A DNA stretch of 36,625 bases, taken from Pseudomonas sp. S37. GTDB lineage: Bacteria > Pseudomonadota > Gammaproteobacteria > Pseudomonadales > Pseudomonadaceae. The stretch is from NCBI RefSeq assembly GCF_016658545.1, contig NZ_JACVZC010000058.1:1-36625 (forward strand). The letters are read 5' to 3'. The position numbers and the translations under genes were made by a program. Below, piece after piece: positions 36,607 through 36,625 of this stretch. The notes beneath the pieces were generated by a model, which made no database searches, was not told where the DNA came from, and saw only the letters and a list, made by a program, of their open reading frames with translations. Numbering within the stretch: the stretch's first letter is position 1; each line of letters starts with the position of its first letter.

Positions 36607-36625
36607 GCGGAAACCAAGCCGTTCC

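Overview
The window reads as chromosomal DNA of a fluorescent pseudomonad of the Pseudomonas putida group. The grounds are the GC-rich codon use, the many paired REP palindromes, and the gene order aroP - lysR - YdiJ-like oxidase - MFS - phhBA/phhR - acs - aotJQMP-argR - aruCFGDB-x-E - alaS - lysC. From memory, unchecked, this is the order in P. putida. No RNA genes, insertion sequences, phage genes or CRISPR arrays were seen. Both ends carry G/C homopolymer runs that look like sequencing or assembly artefacts.

Left third (1-15650), aromatic amino acids plus accessory genes. An AroP-type permease (406-1824) ends in a strong terminator. It is followed by a large, less GC-rich gene (1991-6541) for a 1516-residue dermonecrotic-toxin-like/LRR/NEL protein, predicted to be a secreted E3 ubiquitin ligase effector. 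Next come a LysR regulator divergent from a 1006-residue FAD/Fe-S D-2-hydroxyacid dehydrogenase, an MFS transporter, a 42-codon small gene, and phhA-phhB (phenylalanine to tyrosine), which diverge from their regulator phhR. The shared phhA/phhR region carries two candidate PhhR boxes.

Middle (15651-23030). A small exported DUF2790 protein faces away from acetyl-CoA synthetase (acs). Behind acs lie a 46-bp perfect inverted repeat and a terminator. Then comes the arginine/ornithine ABC importer aotJQMP with its regulator argR, preceded by TGTCGC-type ArgR elements. An intrinsic-terminator-like hairpin sits between the binding protein and the permease genes.

Right third (23031-36528). The arginine succinyltransferase pathway aruC-F-G-D-B-E converts imported arginine to glutamate and succinate. 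Its promoter region holds several TGTCGC elements, and a small gene with a His-rich tail lies between aruB and aruE. Between aruE and alaS, on the opposite strand, is a second accessory gene. Its C-terminal half resembles the M91 (NleD/HopH/XopG) effector metallopeptidases, but every HExxH zinc/catalytic position is replaced. alaS and lysC finish the window, with a probable internal start for the aspartokinase beta subunit.

Together the core genes take up and catabolise Phe/Tyr and Arg and activate acetate, a carbon/nitrogen scavenging neighbourhood. Candidate Crc/Hfq CA motifs precede aroP, phhA and acs. The two most unusual items are the effector-like genes, each inserted at a boundary between conserved housekeeping genes.
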